Of a DNA stretch of 64,000 nucleotides, positions 16,401 to 25,604 are shown piece after piece. A program made the translations under genes and the position numbers. This DNA comes from Bradyrhizobium sp. BTAi1 (GTDB taxonomy: Bacteria > Pseudomonadota > Alphaproteobacteria > Rhizobiales > Xanthobacteraceae): NCBI RefSeq assembly GCF_000015165.1, contig NC_009485.1, positions 7,521,501 to 7,585,500 on the forward strand, read 5' to 3'. The first letter of the stretch is position 1. Each line of letters begins with the position of its first letter. The notes below the pieces were generated by a model that saw only the letters and a program-made list of their open reading frames with translations, was not told the origin of the DNA and did not search any database.

Positions 16401-17147
16401 ATGACCGTATCCAAATCCGTGCTGGTGATCGGCGGCAGTTCCGACATCGGTCACGCCACGGCGCTGCGCTATGCCGAGCGCAGCTGGCAGGTTGCGCTCG
16501 CCGCACGCGACACGATCACGGCCCAGCGCAATGCCGACGACATCAAGGCGCGTACCGGCAACGACGTGGCCGTTCACGCGCTGGACATTCTGGAGACCGA
16601 CAGGCTCGCCGCCTTCGTCGATGACCTCCCGGCCCTGCCAGACACGGTGATCTCCGTGGTCGGCGAGCTCGGCGACCAGGCCCGCGCCGAACGCGACATC
16701 GCGCACGCCGCAATGGTCATGCGCACCAATTTCGAGGCGCCGAGCCTGCTGCTCGGGTTGTTCGCCAACGCCTTCGCCGCCCGCGGCTCCGGCACCATCG
16801 TCGGCGTCAGCTCGGTGGCCGGCGATCGCGGCCGCGGTTCGAACTACGTTTATGGCGCCGCGAAGGCCGGCTTCTCGCAGTTCCTATCGGGCTTGCGCAA
16901 CCGTATGGCGCTGACCGGCAAGGTCCGCGTCGTCACCGTCAAGCCCGGCTTCGTGCGCACACGCATGACCGCGCATCTAAAGCTGCCGGCGCCACTGACC
17001 GTGACGCCTGCCCGCGTCGCCGCCGACATTTACGCCGCCGCCGAGGAGAGTCCGCGCGACGTAATTTACGTCGGCCGCCGGTTCTGGCTGGTGATGACGA
17101 TCATCGGGCTCATTCCGGAAGCGCTGTTCAAGCGGCTGAAGCTTTGA
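16401..17147 (+). CDS. dprE2: DprE2-like SDR reductase
   Basis: A 248-residue SDR with the NAD(P) motif GGSSDIGHATA near residue 11, the catalytic Ser block GVSSVAGDRG and YVYGAAK (Tyr/Lys). Length, the C-terminal hydrophobic anchor-like segment (FWLVMTIIGLIPEALFKRL) and position directly after a DprE1-like oxidase fit DprE2, which reduces the 2'-keto intermediate to polyprenyl-phospho-arabinose. The last 20 bases overlap, tail to tail, the end of the metal-efflux gene on the other strand. Confidence 0.85.
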   Translation: MTVSKSVLVIGGSSDIGHATALRYAERSWQVALAARDTITAQRNADDIKARTGNDVAVHALDILETDRLAAFVDDLPALPDTVISVVGELGDQARAERDIAHAAMVMRTNFEAPSLLLGLFANAFAARGSGTIVGVSSVAGDRGRGSNYVYGAAKAGFSQFLSGLRNRMALTGKVRVVTVKPGFVRTRMTAHLKLPAPLTVTPARVAADIYAAAEESPRDVIYVGRRFWLVMTIIGLIPEALFKRLKL

Positions 17148-20100
17148 CGGATGGTGCCTGCGTCTCCCGCCTGAACAGGACATAGAGCGCCGGCAATACC
17201 AGCAAGGTGAGCACGGTCGAGGAGATGATGCCACCGATCACGACGGTCGCGAGCGGCCGCTGCACCTCGGCACCGGCACCGGTCGCGAGGGCCATCGGCA
17301 CGAAGCCGAGCGAGGCGACCAGCGCCGTCATGAGAACCGGCCGCAGGCGCGCCAGGGCGCCCTCCTCCACCGCCGCCAGCACGCTGCGTCCCTCCTGGCG
17401 AAGCCGCTCGATGAACGCGATGATGACGAGACCGTTGAGCACCGCGACGCCTGAGAGCGCGATGAAGCCGACGCCGGCCGAGATCGACAGTGGCAGCCCG
17501 CGCAGCAGCAGCGCGGCGATGCCGCCGGTCAGGGCCAGCGGCACGCCGGAGAACACCAGCGCGGCGTCCGCGACCGAGCCCATGCTCATGAACAGCAGCA
17601 GGAATACCAGAGCGAGCGCGATCGGCACGACGATCGTGAGCCGCTTGGTCGCCGACACGAGTTGCTCGAACTGGCCACCCCAGCCGATCCAATAGCCCGG
17701 CGGCAGCTTGACCTTTTCGGCCACCGTGGCCTGCGCCTCGGTCACGAACGAGCCGAGATCGCGGGCACGGACATTGGCCGACACCACGATGCGACGCTTG
17801 CCATTCTCACGGCTGACCTGGTTCGGTCCCGGCGCCGAGGCGACCGTAGCGACTGACGACAGCGGTACGTAGCGCGGCTGGCTTGCGGAATTGAAGGCGG
17901 TCCGCAGCGGTGCCGCACTCGCTTCCTCTCCGGCCGGCAGCGGAATCGGGATCGCGCGGATCGCGTCGAGATTGCCGCGCAGTCGCTCGGGCAGGCGCAC
18001 GACGATGTCGAAGCGGCGGTCGCCGTCGAACAGCTTGCCGGTCGCCTTGCCGCCGATCGCAATCTCGACGACGTTCTGTACTTCGGCGACGCTGAGGCCG
18101 TAGCGCGACAGCGCCTGGCGGTCGATGGCCACGGTCAGGATCGGCAGGCCCGCGACCTGCTCTGTCTTGACATCGGTGGCACCGGAGATGCCGCGGATCG
18201 CGGCTTCGACCTGGCGCGCCGCGCCCTGCAGAATGTCGAGATCGTCGCCGAAGATCTTGACGCCGACGTCGCTGCGCACGCCGGAAATCAACTCGTTGAA
18301 GCGCAGTTGGATCGGCTGCGAGATCTCGTAATTGCTGCCGGGAATCTCGTCGGCCGCCTCCTCGATCTCGGCGACGAGCTGCGCCTTGGGCTTCGCCGGA
18401 TCGGGCCACTGCTCGCGCGGCTTCAGCATGATGTAGCCGTCGCCCTGCGACGGCGCCATCGGGTCGGTTGCGACCTCGGCGGTGCCGATGCGGGTGAAGA
18501 CGTCCTTCACCTCGGGAATTCGCTTCAGCCTCGCCTCCAGCGCCTTCTGCAGATCGACCGACAGCGTCAGACTCGTGCCGGGAATGCGCAGCGCCGCCAG
18601 CGCGACATCGCCCTCGTCGAGGCTCGGGATGAACTCGCCACCCATGCGCGTCGCCGCGACCCCGCTTGCGGCGACGATCACGACGGCGGCAGCAGCGACC
18701 ATCATGCGATGCGCGATCACGCCGCGCAGCAGCGGCGCATAGATCCGCCGCGCGCCGCGCATCACCAGGTTCTCCTGCTCCGACACTCTGCCGGTGACAA
18801 AGACCGCGACCGCGGCTGGCACGAAGGTCACGGAGAACAGCACGGCGGCACCGAGCGCCATCAACACGGTCAACGCCATCGGCGTGAACATCTTGCCCTC
18901 GACGCCGGTCAAGGTGAGCACCGGCAGATAGACTACGGCGATGATCAGCGTGCCGAACAGGCTCGGCCCGATCACCTCGCGCGCGCCGCCGACGATGGTC
19001 TGCAGCCGCTCGGCCGTCGTGAGGAGCCCGCCCTTGCGGTGCTGCGCCTGGGCGAGCAGGCGCAGGCAGTTCTCGACGATGATGACGGCGCCGTCGACGA
19101 TGATGCCGAAATCGATCGCGCCCAAGCTCATCAGATTGGCGCTGACCTTGCTCTCGACCATGCCGGTGACGGTCATCGCCATCGACAGCGGGATGATGCA
19201 GGCGGTAACCAAGGCGGCGCGGATATTGCCCAGCAGCAGGAACAGCACGACGACGACCAGCGCGGCGCCTTCGAGCAGATTCTTCTCGACGGTGCGGATC
19301 GTCGCCTCGACCAGATGGGTACGGTCATAGAGCGTGCGCGTGATCACCCCGTCGGGCAGCGATCTCGCGATCTCGTCGAGCCGCGCGGCGACCCGCCGCG
19401 CCACGGCGCGACTGTTCTCGCCGATCAGCAGCATCGCGGTGCCCAGGATCGTCTCCTCGCCATTGAGGGTTGCAGCGCCGGTCCGCAGGTCGCGTCCCTC
19501 CATGACCTCGGCGACGTCGCCGATGCGCACCGGCGTGCCGCCGCGCGCGCCGATCACGATATCCCTGAGTTCGGCGGCGGTGCCGACCTGGCCGGGCGCG
19601 CGGACCAGATATTGCTCGCCATTGCGCTCGATATAGCCGGCGCCGACATTGGCGTTGTTCGCAGCCAGCGCGGCAATGACCTCGCGGAAGCTGATCTTGT
19701 AGGCCATCAGACGGCCGGGATCGGGCAGCACGTGGAACTGGCGTTCGAAACCGCCGATGGTGTTGACCTCGATCACGCCGGGAACGCCGCGCAGCTGCGG
19801 CCGGATGATCCAGTCCTGGATGGTGCGCAGCTCCGTCGGCGAGTAGTCGGCGCCGTCAGGCGTCTTCGCGCCGGGCCTGGCCTCGACCGCATACATGAAG
19901 ATCTCGCCGAGCCCGGTCGAGAGCGGCCCCATCGCGACCTCGACGCCCGGTGGCAACTGATCCTTGATCTGCTGGATGCGCTCATTGACCTGCTGACGCG
20001 CGAAGTAGATATCGGTGCCGTCCTGGAACACGACGGTGACCTGGCTCAGGCCATAGCGCGACAGCGAGCGCGTGTAGTCCAGCCGCGGCAGACCGCCCAT

Positions 20101-20316
20101 CGCGGTCTCGACCGGAAACGTGATGCGCTGCTCGGTCTCGAGCGGCGAATAGCCCGGCGCCTTGGTGTTGATCTGCACCTGGACATTGGTGATGTCGGGC
20201 ACGGCATCGATCGGCAGCCGGGTGAAATTCCAGGCGCCGAACGCGGCGGCGGCAAGCGAGACCAGCAGCACCAGCCAGCGCTGGCGGACGGCAGATGCGA
20301 GGATCGCGTCAATCAT
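17128..20316 (-). CDS. czcA: Heavy-metal RND efflux pump (CzcA-like)
   Basis: A 1062-residue inner-membrane RND transporter of the heavy-metal efflux group, of normal length and with two large periplasmic loops. Transmembrane segment 4 carries DFGIIVDGAVIIVEN, the Asp/Asp/Glu set seen in Zn/Co/Ni pumps (CzcA, CnrA, NccA) rather than the Cu/Ag pump CusA. Other signatures are FPVETAMGGLPRLDYTRS near the N-terminus and GGEFIPSLDEGDVALAALR in loop 2. Last gene of a czcCBA order, overlapping the adaptor stop by eight bases. Expected to export divalent cations from periplasm or cytoplasm by proton antiport. Confidence 0.92.
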   Translation of the reverse strand: MIDAILASAVRQRWLVLLVSLAAAAFGAWNFTRLPIDAVPDITNVQVQINTKAPGYSPLETEQRITFPVETAMGGLPRLDYTRSLSRYGLSQVTVVFQDGTDIYFARQQVNERIQQIKDQLPPGVEVAMGPLSTGLGEIFMYAVEARPGAKTPDGADYSPTELRTIQDWIIRPQLRGVPGVIEVNTIGGFERQFHVLPDPGRLMAYKISFREVIAALAANNANVGAGYIERNGEQYLVRAPGQVGTAAELRDIVIGARGGTPVRIGDVAEVMEGRDLRTGAATLNGEETILGTAMLLIGENSRAVARRVAARLDEIARSLPDGVITRTLYDRTHLVEATIRTVEKNLLEGAALVVVVLFLLLGNIRAALVTACIIPLSMAMTVTGMVESKVSANLMSLGAIDFGIIVDGAVIIVENCLRLLAQAQHRKGGLLTTAERLQTIVGGAREVIGPSLFGTLIIAVVYLPVLTLTGVEGKMFTPMALTVLMALGAAVLFSVTFVPAAVAVFVTGRVSEQENLVMRGARRIYAPLLRGVIAHRMMVAAAAVVIVAASGVAATRMGGEFIPSLDEGDVALAALRIPGTSLTLSVDLQKALEARLKRIPEVKDVFTRIGTAEVATDPMAPSQGDGYIMLKPREQWPDPAKPKAQLVAEIEEAADEIPGSNYEISQPIQLRFNELISGVRSDVGVKIFGDDLDILQGAARQVEAAIRGISGATDVKTEQVAGLPILTVAIDRQALSRYGLSVAEVQNVVEIAIGGKATGKLFDGDRRFDIVVRLPERLRGNLDAIRAIPIPLPAGEEASAAPLRTAFNSASQPRYVPLSSVATVASAPGPNQVSRENGKRRIVVSANVRARDLGSFVTEAQATVAEKVKLPPGYWIGWGGQFEQLVSATKRLTIVVPIALALVFLLLFMSMGSVADAALVFSGVPLALTGGIAALLLRGLPLSISAGVGFIALSGVAVLNGLVIIAFIERLRQEGRSVLAAVEEGALARLRPVLMTALVASLGFVPMALATGAGAEVQRPLATVVIGGIISSTVLTLLVLPALYVLFRRETQAPSVKASAA

Positions 20317-21301
20317 GCTCGGCCTCCCCCTTGCCCATCTCGGCTTTCACCACAAAACTGTTCTCGGCGACGTAATGCTCGCCGGGCGACAGACCATCGC
20401 GGATCTCGACATGGACCGGATCGGACTCGCCGAGCGCGACTGGCCGCGCCTCGATCTTGTCGCCCTCCTCGCGCACGAAAACGACGGTCTTGTTCTCCAG
20501 CGTCTGGATCGCGCTGGCGCGCACCGCGACGGCGACGCTGCGCTTGGCCAGCACCAGCCGCGCGGTCACGAACAGGCCGGGGCGCAAGCGGCCGTCGGCA
20601 TTTCCCAGCACGACGCGCGCGAGCGCGGTCTGCGTCTCGCTGGCGCCGACCGGGGCGATGTAGGACACATTGCCCTTGATCGGGCCGCGGCCGTCATCGG
20701 GGTCGATCAACACCTCGTCGTCGAGCCGGACACGACGGAGATCCTGGCGATAGATCGACAGGTCGACCCAGATCGTGGAGAGGTCCGCAACCACGAAGGC
20801 CGGCTTCTGCTCGGAGGCATATTCGCCGAGCGAGATCTGGCGATCGATGATGGTGCCGCCGATCGGGGCCTTGAGGTCATAGGCGGTCAGGCTCTGGTTG
20901 CTTTCGATCGACGCGAGCAACTCATCCTTGGCGACGCTGTCGCCGATCCGCTTCCTGATGGCACGGACGATGCCGGGGAAGCGCGGCGTCACCTGCACCA
21001 GCGCCTCCTGATTGGCGCGCAGCACGCCGTTGAACGCCAGCGTGTCCGAGAGCGTCGCCGGCCCCGCTTCGGCGAGCGTGACGCCGGCGGCGGCGAGCTT
21101 GACGTCGCTGATGCGGATGCGGTCGGCACCGTGCTCGTCCTGCTCGACGTGATCCCTCGGCGTCCACTCCTGCTTCTCGGCGTGATCGGTGTGGCCAGCC
21201 GCCGTATTCCTGTGCGGCACCGCGTCCGCCAGGAGGTGCGACACCCCGGCGCCGGCTGCAGCCGCCAGAATCACGATAACGGTGATGGTGGAGATCTTCA
21301 T
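20309..21301 (-). CDS. czcB: RND efflux periplasmic adaptor (CzcB-like)
   Basis: A 330-residue membrane-fusion protein. The N-terminal helix (MKISTITVIVILAAAAGAGV) anchors it in the inner membrane or acts as signal. A His/Asp/Glu-rich stretch follows (HTDHAEKQEW...DHVEQDEHGAD), a probable metal-binding segment. Barrel-sandwich and beta-barrel parts are recognisable (LKAPIGGTIIDRQISLGEYAS; RLRPGLFVTARLVL). It bridges the CzcA-like pump and CzcC-like channel. The stop overlaps czcA by eight bases and the start overlaps czcC by four. Confidence 0.9.
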   Translation of the reverse strand: MKISTITVIVILAAAAGAGVSHLLADAVPHRNTAAGHTDHAEKQEWTPRDHVEQDEHGADRIRISDVKLAAAGVTLAEAGPATLSDTLAFNGVLRANQEALVQVTPRFPGIVRAIRKRIGDSVAKDELLASIESNQSLTAYDLKAPIGGTIIDRQISLGEYASEQKPAFVVADLSTIWVDLSIYRQDLRRVRLDDEVLIDPDDGRGPIKGNVSYIAPVGASETQTALARVVLGNADGRLRPGLFVTARLVLAKRSVAVAVRASAIQTLENKTVVFVREEGDKIEARPVALGESDPVHVEIRDGLSPGEHYVAENSFVVKAEMGKGEAEHD

Positions 21302-22566
21302 CGCGTGGTCTCCCGAGCCAGAGTGAAGGGGCGGCCGACCAGGCCCTCGATCGTCGCGACCGCGACATGGATGTTCTGCAGCGCCTCCTGTTCGCGCAGC
21401 CGGGCCTGCGCCACGCTCGCCTGCGCGTCCAGCACTTCGAGCAGGGTGAAGCGGCCGGCGCTATAGCCCTGTGCGATCTCGTCCGCCGCCTCCCGCGCCT
21501 TGGGGATCGCGATCTCGCGCAGGACGGACAATTCGCGCAGCGAGCCCTGCAGCGAATCATAGGCACGGCCGGCGACGATAAGCAGCGCGTTGCGGTTGGC
21601 CTTGCGCTCGGCCTCGGTCTTGGCGAGGCTTTCCTGCGCGGAGAGGATGTTGCCCTGGTTCTGATCGAACACCGGGATCGGCACGGAGACGCTGAGCCTG
21701 ACCGCATCGTCCTTCGTGTCGTTGAAGTGGCGCCAGCCAGCGCCGACGCGCACGTCGGGATAGGGTTTCAGCCGCGCCAGCAGCAGCTCGGCATTGCGCT
21801 GGGCAAAGACCGCGGTCCAGCGCGCCAGCTGCGGATTGGCGTCAATCGCCGTCATGACGCTCTGAAACGATGGCGGCTGGCCGATGGCTTCGAATCGGCC
21901 GCTGACGGACGCGAATTTGGCCGAGCTGTCACCAGTGAGCACGGCAAGTTCGCGCCGTGCGCTGGCGAGCGTCGCCTTGACGCGCTCGCGATCGGCGCGC
22001 ACCAGCGCGGAGGCGACCTCGGCACGGCCGGTCTCAGCCGGCGACGACGCACCAGCCTCGACCCGCCGCCGCAACAGCGGCGTCAGCCGGTCCAGCGCGG
22101 CGACCTGATCATCGAGGATCTGGATGCGGCGCTGCGCGGCGAGGACTGTCACGAAGGCAATCGCCGTTTCAGACAAGACTTCGAGCCGCACCGCCTGTCG
22201 TTGCACCTCGGCCGCGCGAACCCCGGCCTGGCCGGCGGCGACGCGCGCGTCGCGCTTGCCGAACCATTCGAAGGCCTGGCTGATCTGCAACGTCGTCTCG
22301 GCCGCGCGTGTACCGCGATACGCGCCGGAGCCGAACGAATTGTCCTGCTCATAAGAGAGCTCGGGATTGAGCAGCGCGCCGGCCTGCAGCCGCTGGCCGG
22401 AGGCGATGCCGATGTCGCGATCGGCGGCCGATAATCGCGGACTGACGGCGAGTGCGCGCGCCAGCGCCTCGCGCAGGGTCAAGGTCTGCGCAGACGCAGC
22501 GTATGCGGACGCCGCGAGCAGGGCTGCGGCGCAGAGCGCGCGCGCAGCCGTCCCAGCAAATGACAT
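21298..22566 (-). CDS. czcC: TolC-family outer-membrane efflux protein (CzcC-like)
   Basis: A 422-residue outer-membrane channel subunit with signal peptide (SFAGTAARALCAAALLAASAYAASA) and the two-fold OEP repeat with long coiled-coil helices: LTLREALARALAVSPRLSAADRDIG, then QRNAELLLARLKPYPDVRVGAGW and the closing AGRFTLLEVLDAQASVAQARLREQEALQNIHVAV. First of the three pump genes, four-base overlap with czcB. The 59-base gap to the small upstream exported protein suggests one transcript. Confidence 0.9.
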   Translation of the reverse strand: MSFAGTAARALCAAALLAASAYAASAQTLTLREALARALAVSPRLSAADRDIGIASGQRLQAGALLNPELSYEQDNSFGSGAYRGTRAAETTLQISQAFEWFGKRDARVAAGQAGVRAAEVQRQAVRLEVLSETAIAFVTVLAAQRRIQILDDQVAALDRLTPLLRRRVEAGASSPAETGRAEVASALVRADRERVKATLASARRELAVLTGDSSAKFASVSGRFEAIGQPPSFQSVMTAIDANPQLARWTAVFAQRNAELLLARLKPYPDVRVGAGWRHFNDTKDDAVRLSVSVPIPVFDQNQGNILSAQESLAKTEAERKANRNALLIVAGRAYDSLQGSLRELSVLREIAIPKAREAADEIAQGYSAGRFTLLEVLDAQASVAQARLREQEALQNIHVAVATIEGLVGRPFTLARETTR

Positions 22567-22624
22567 GAGAAGAACCTGTCTGGACGAGCAAGAATGGACG
22601 GCGTCGGCCGTCCGGCACGCAGCG

Positions 22625-22987
22625 TCAGATCAGGTGTTTCGGTGGCGGAGACTCCGACTCGGAGACGATGCCGGCGCGAAGCAGCGGAATGGCCCAATCG
22701 GTTGCGGCGACGATGTCGGCCGGAACGGCCGCGAACTGCAACTGCGGAATGGCCACCGAGAAGCAGCCATGGCAATGGTGATCGGCGATGCCGCGCGGAT
22801 CGGAATGACTGGCCTTGTCGAGCAACGACGCGATCTCCAGCTTGCCGGCTGGGACATGGGCCACGTCAAGATCGCAGGCGCCGTGCAGCGCGCCAGCGAG
22901 CAGATAGGCCAGCATCAAGCACAGGGCCGCAATCCGGCGCAGCAAGCGCGGACGGCTTCCGTGAGATCGTCGATCAATGCTGCGCAC
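22625..22987 (-). CDS. Small exported Cys/His-rich protein before czcCBA
   Basis: About 120 residues, with a hydrophobic segment (IAALCLMLAYLLAGALHGACD) that should act as signal or anchor, then a polar region with SHSDPRGIADHHCHGCFSV, a compact Cys/His cluster suited to metal binding. It precedes czcC by 59 bases and runs with it, suggesting a periplasmic sensor, chaperone or scavenger for the pumped metal. Start uncertain: the GTG at 22987 has AGGGGG about five bases upstream; the frame opens back to a TTG at 23047 and an ATG occurs at 22915. No family assigned with confidence. Confidence 0.6.
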   Translation of the reverse strand: MRSIDRRSHGSRPRLLRRIAALCLMLAYLLAGALHGACDLDVAHVPAGKLEIASLLDKASHSDPRGIADHHCHGCFSVAIPQLQFAAVPADIVAATDWAIPLLRAGIVSESESPPPKHLI

Positions 22988-23059
22988 CGCGCCCCCTGGT
23001 CGCGCAGCCGATAGCACGTTGCCGCAGCGATTGTCGATCCGCAACAATGTAACACCGCG

Positions 23060-23644
23060 TCACGGCACCGCAAGCGCGGGCGCGAGGATGACGCAGGACA
23101 GCAGCGCCAGCGCGGCAGCGCTGCAACGGTAGCCGAGCGTCGCCGGCATGACCTGCCCAAGACCGCGCCGCAGCGTCGCACCGAGCACCAGCCAGCCGCC
23201 GCCGATCATGATCGTGGAGCAGCCGAGCGCAACGGCGAATGGCAGCAGCTCGATCCCGGCGCCGGGGGCGGGTAGCAAGGTGAAGGCGAAGATGATGGCC
23301 TTCGGATTGAACAGCGTGGTGATGAAGACGCGGCGCAGGGTGACCGCCGCCGCATCGCTGTGGCCGGCACCGCCATGACGCCACAGTGACGTGGCCAGAT
23401 GCAGCAGATACAGCGCGACCACGACACGCAAGGCATGGCCGACCAGCGGCGCCGTCGCTAGCACCGGTCCGAGCACGACGCGTAGCAGCAGGATCGCCAG
23501 CAGATAGCCGGCGAGTTCGGCGAGCAGCAGATGCGCGGAGGCGCGCGCGCCGCGGCTGGCGCCTGCCGTCGCCAGCAGCGTGTTGGTCGGACCGGGTGTG
23601 GCCAGCAGGGCCGCGGTCGACAGAACGAAGGTCAACAAATCCAT
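23060..23644 (-). CDS. LysE-family exporter
   Basis: A 194-residue inner-membrane protein of the LysE/RhtB superfamily with about six helices. The N-terminal signature LATPGPTNTLLATAGASRG corresponds to the family's PGP-N motif, and TLFNPKAIIFAFTLLP is the second conserved block. Exports amino acids or similar small solutes. The ATG at 23644 (MDLLTF) fits the family N-terminus; another in-frame ATG lies five codons upstream. Stands alone between the czc operon and a membrane glycosyltransferase. Confidence 0.85.
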   Translation of the reverse strand: MDLLTFVLSTAALLATPGPTNTLLATAGASRGARASAHLLLAELAGYLLAILLLRVVLGPVLATAPLVGHALRVVVALYLLHLATSLWRHGGAGHSDAAAVTLRRVFITTLFNPKAIIFAFTLLPAPGAGIELLPFAVALGCSTIMIGGGWLVLGATLRRGLGQVMPATLGYRCSAAALALLSCVILAPALAVP

Positions 23645-23716
23645 GTTGCCATCGACCATGCCGGCGGACTGGCCGCCTTGACGAAGGTCAATGTCACGCC
23701 GGGGGCGGCGCCGCCG

Positions 23717-25333
23717 TCAGCGGCTCATGATATCCAGAGCCACATTCGGCGGCAGCGTCGGCGCGAACGCCTCGAGCGCACGCGTGACCTCGGCAGGATC
23801 GGCGTCCGGCGTCCGGTAGAAGGCCACGTCGCCGACGGCGACCGTGACGAACGGCGTGTGAAGCACCGCCACCTTGGTCCAGCTCGCCGGCACGCCTTGC
23901 GGGAACCAGCGGTCATAGATCATCGCCATGCCGACCGCGTGCTGCGCGGCAAGTGCGGCCATCTCCGCCGGGCCATAATGGCCGGCGAGCTTGGCCTTGC
24001 GCACCGGCTCGGAGCCGAGGCCCCAGAGATCGAGCACGTAGTTCGGATTGCGATAGGCGACCAGCCCGAGGTCGTTGACCGCTACGGGATGGCGATAGAA
24101 CTCCCGGGCAAAGCGGCCCATCTGATATTGCTGCTGATAGATGTTGCGGGACGCCAGTGGCGTCGCGAGCGCGGCAGCAACGTAGGGCCACGCCGCAAAG
24201 CCCAGCAGCATCAGCAGGGGGGCGTTCAAGGCCGTCGCCACGCGCGCATCGAGATGGGGCCGGAGGCGAGCGACCAGCCACAGCCACGCCACGGCGGCGA
24301 GCGCGATCACATAGACCTCGTAGCGGTGGAACCAGTCATACTGGCCGAAAGCGACGTGACCGCCGACCGCCGCCAGCACAGCGCCGGCGATGATCAAGGC
24401 CGGCCTGTCGCCGCGCAGCCAGCAGGCGGTGGCGGCCACGGCCATGCCGAGCAGCAGCAGGCGCTGGCCGTAGGGATTGATCAGGCTCAGGATCAGATTG
24501 TCCGTGACGGCGCTGAACGCGGCGGTGCGCTCATACGCCGCTTCGACGAAGCGGGCCTTCAACAGCACCGAGCTCGGCAGCAGCGGCAGGCCGAGCGCGT
24601 GCATGCGCGCCGCATAGGCCAGCAACGCCGCGGCGATCAGAGCGGCGGCAAGCGCGGCGGCGCGGCGTTGCCGCAGGAGCACGAGCGCGGCCAGCGCCGC
24701 GCAGGCCAGTGCCGCACCTTCGAAGCGGATCAGCGGCAGCAGTACCAAGGCGGCGATCTGCAGTCCACTTGGCGCGCGGCCCTGCGCCGCGGCGGCGAGG
24801 CCGGCGAAGGTGGTCACCGTCGCCCAGACGTGAAGGCTGTGCTCGAGCCCGGTCATCGGCAGCGCGACTGCGCTGATGATGAAAATCGTCGTCACGCAGA
24901 GCGCGCCCACGAGCCAGGAGCCGGCTGCGTCGAACAGGCCGCAGCCTTCCAGCAGCCGCATGATGGTGACGATCGTGGCCGCGGCCGCGGCGGCGCTGAT
25001 GAGCAGCGGCCCCCAGCCACCGAGATGCACCGCCTCGGTGGCGGCGATCAGATAGGGCCAGATGATCGACGAGCTCGGTGATGAAAACTCGCCGGGATTG
25101 ACGCCATAGCCGCCCGACAGGATCTGATCGGCCACGGCCAGATGGATGTAGGCATCGTCAAGGGTGAAAACGAGACGGCCGCCGGCCAGGTTGATGCTGA
25201 CGATCAGCTCGACCGCGAACAGCACAAACCAGATCGACAGGATGACCAGAGAGCGCCGTGACAGCCGCGCCATGAGGCCGTCGCTCGCAGCGCCCCGGTC
25301 CGCATCTGCCGATCCAATCGCCTCGGTGGTCAT
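23717..25333 (-). CDS. GT-C membrane glycosyltransferase (AftB-like motif)
   Basis: A polytopic membrane protein of 538 residues with about ten hydrophobic helices. The first periplasmic loop holds FTLDDAYIHLAVADQILSG followed by YGVNPGEFSSPSSS, with Asp59-Asp60. This is the arrangement of GT-C arabinofuranosyl- and related transferases such as mycobacterial AftB (DDAY...G.G..NPGE). The C-terminal third is periplasmic. With a polyprenyl-phospho-arabinose cassette about 6 kb away, it is a second candidate user of that donor. Start ATG at 25333 with GGGA eight bases upstream. Sugar and acceptor unknown. Confidence 0.65.
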   Translation of the reverse strand: MTTEAIGSADADRGAASDGLMARLSRRSLVILSIWFVLFAVELIVSINLAGGRLVFTLDDAYIHLAVADQILSGGYGVNPGEFSSPSSSIIWPYLIAATEAVHLGGWGPLLISAAAAAATIVTIMRLLEGCGLFDAAGSWLVGALCVTTIFIISAVALPMTGLEHSLHVWATVTTFAGLAAAAQGRAPSGLQIAALVLLPLIRFEGAALACAALAALVLLRQRRAAALAAALIAAALLAYAARMHALGLPLLPSSVLLKARFVEAAYERTAAFSAVTDNLILSLINPYGQRLLLLGMAVAATACWLRGDRPALIIAGAVLAAVGGHVAFGQYDWFHRYEVYVIALAAVAWLWLVARLRPHLDARVATALNAPLLMLLGFAAWPYVAAALATPLASRNIYQQQYQMGRFAREFYRHPVAVNDLGLVAYRNPNYVLDLWGLGSEPVRKAKLAGHYGPAEMAALAAQHAVGMAMIYDRWFPQGVPASWTKVAVLHTPFVTVAVGDVAFYRTPDADPAEVTRALEAFAPTLPPNVALDIMSR

Positions 25334-25604
25334 GCGAACGTCCCGTGCCGCGCTCCCTGGCCTGCCCTGTTAACCGCTAAAGCTTAAGTCCCGCTTTCCG
25401 GAACGGCGCTCGCGTCAGTCTTCGTTAACATCGGCGAAACGGCGGTAAGCCGTGCCGCATGACGAGATCGAATGAACCGCATGCAGGTCGATTGATTGAC
25501 TTGGTTCCTTCGGCCACTAAGGTTCGCGCCGCCGGACAATATGAACTGCGCGGATCACGGCCCGGCGAGGCCATGATGATCGCGGCGCGAAGGATCGGAC
25601 AGCA

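Noticed and set aside
18307..20679. 790-codon open frame opposite czcA/czcB
   Set aside because: Antisense shadow caused by GC-rich third positions; no family features and no ribosome site.
23678..23691. FNR/FixK-like box TTGACGAAGGTCAA upstream of the LysE-type gene
   Set aside because: It matches TTGA-N6-TCAA, but with eight fixed bases about one match is expected by chance in 64 kb. Its centre is only about 40 bases from the ATG, leaving no room for a normal leader.
25400..25426. EcfG-like promoter GGAAC ... CGTT upstream of the amidase
   Set aside because: The spacer is 18 bases against the usual 16-17, and it lies about 180 bases from the gene start.
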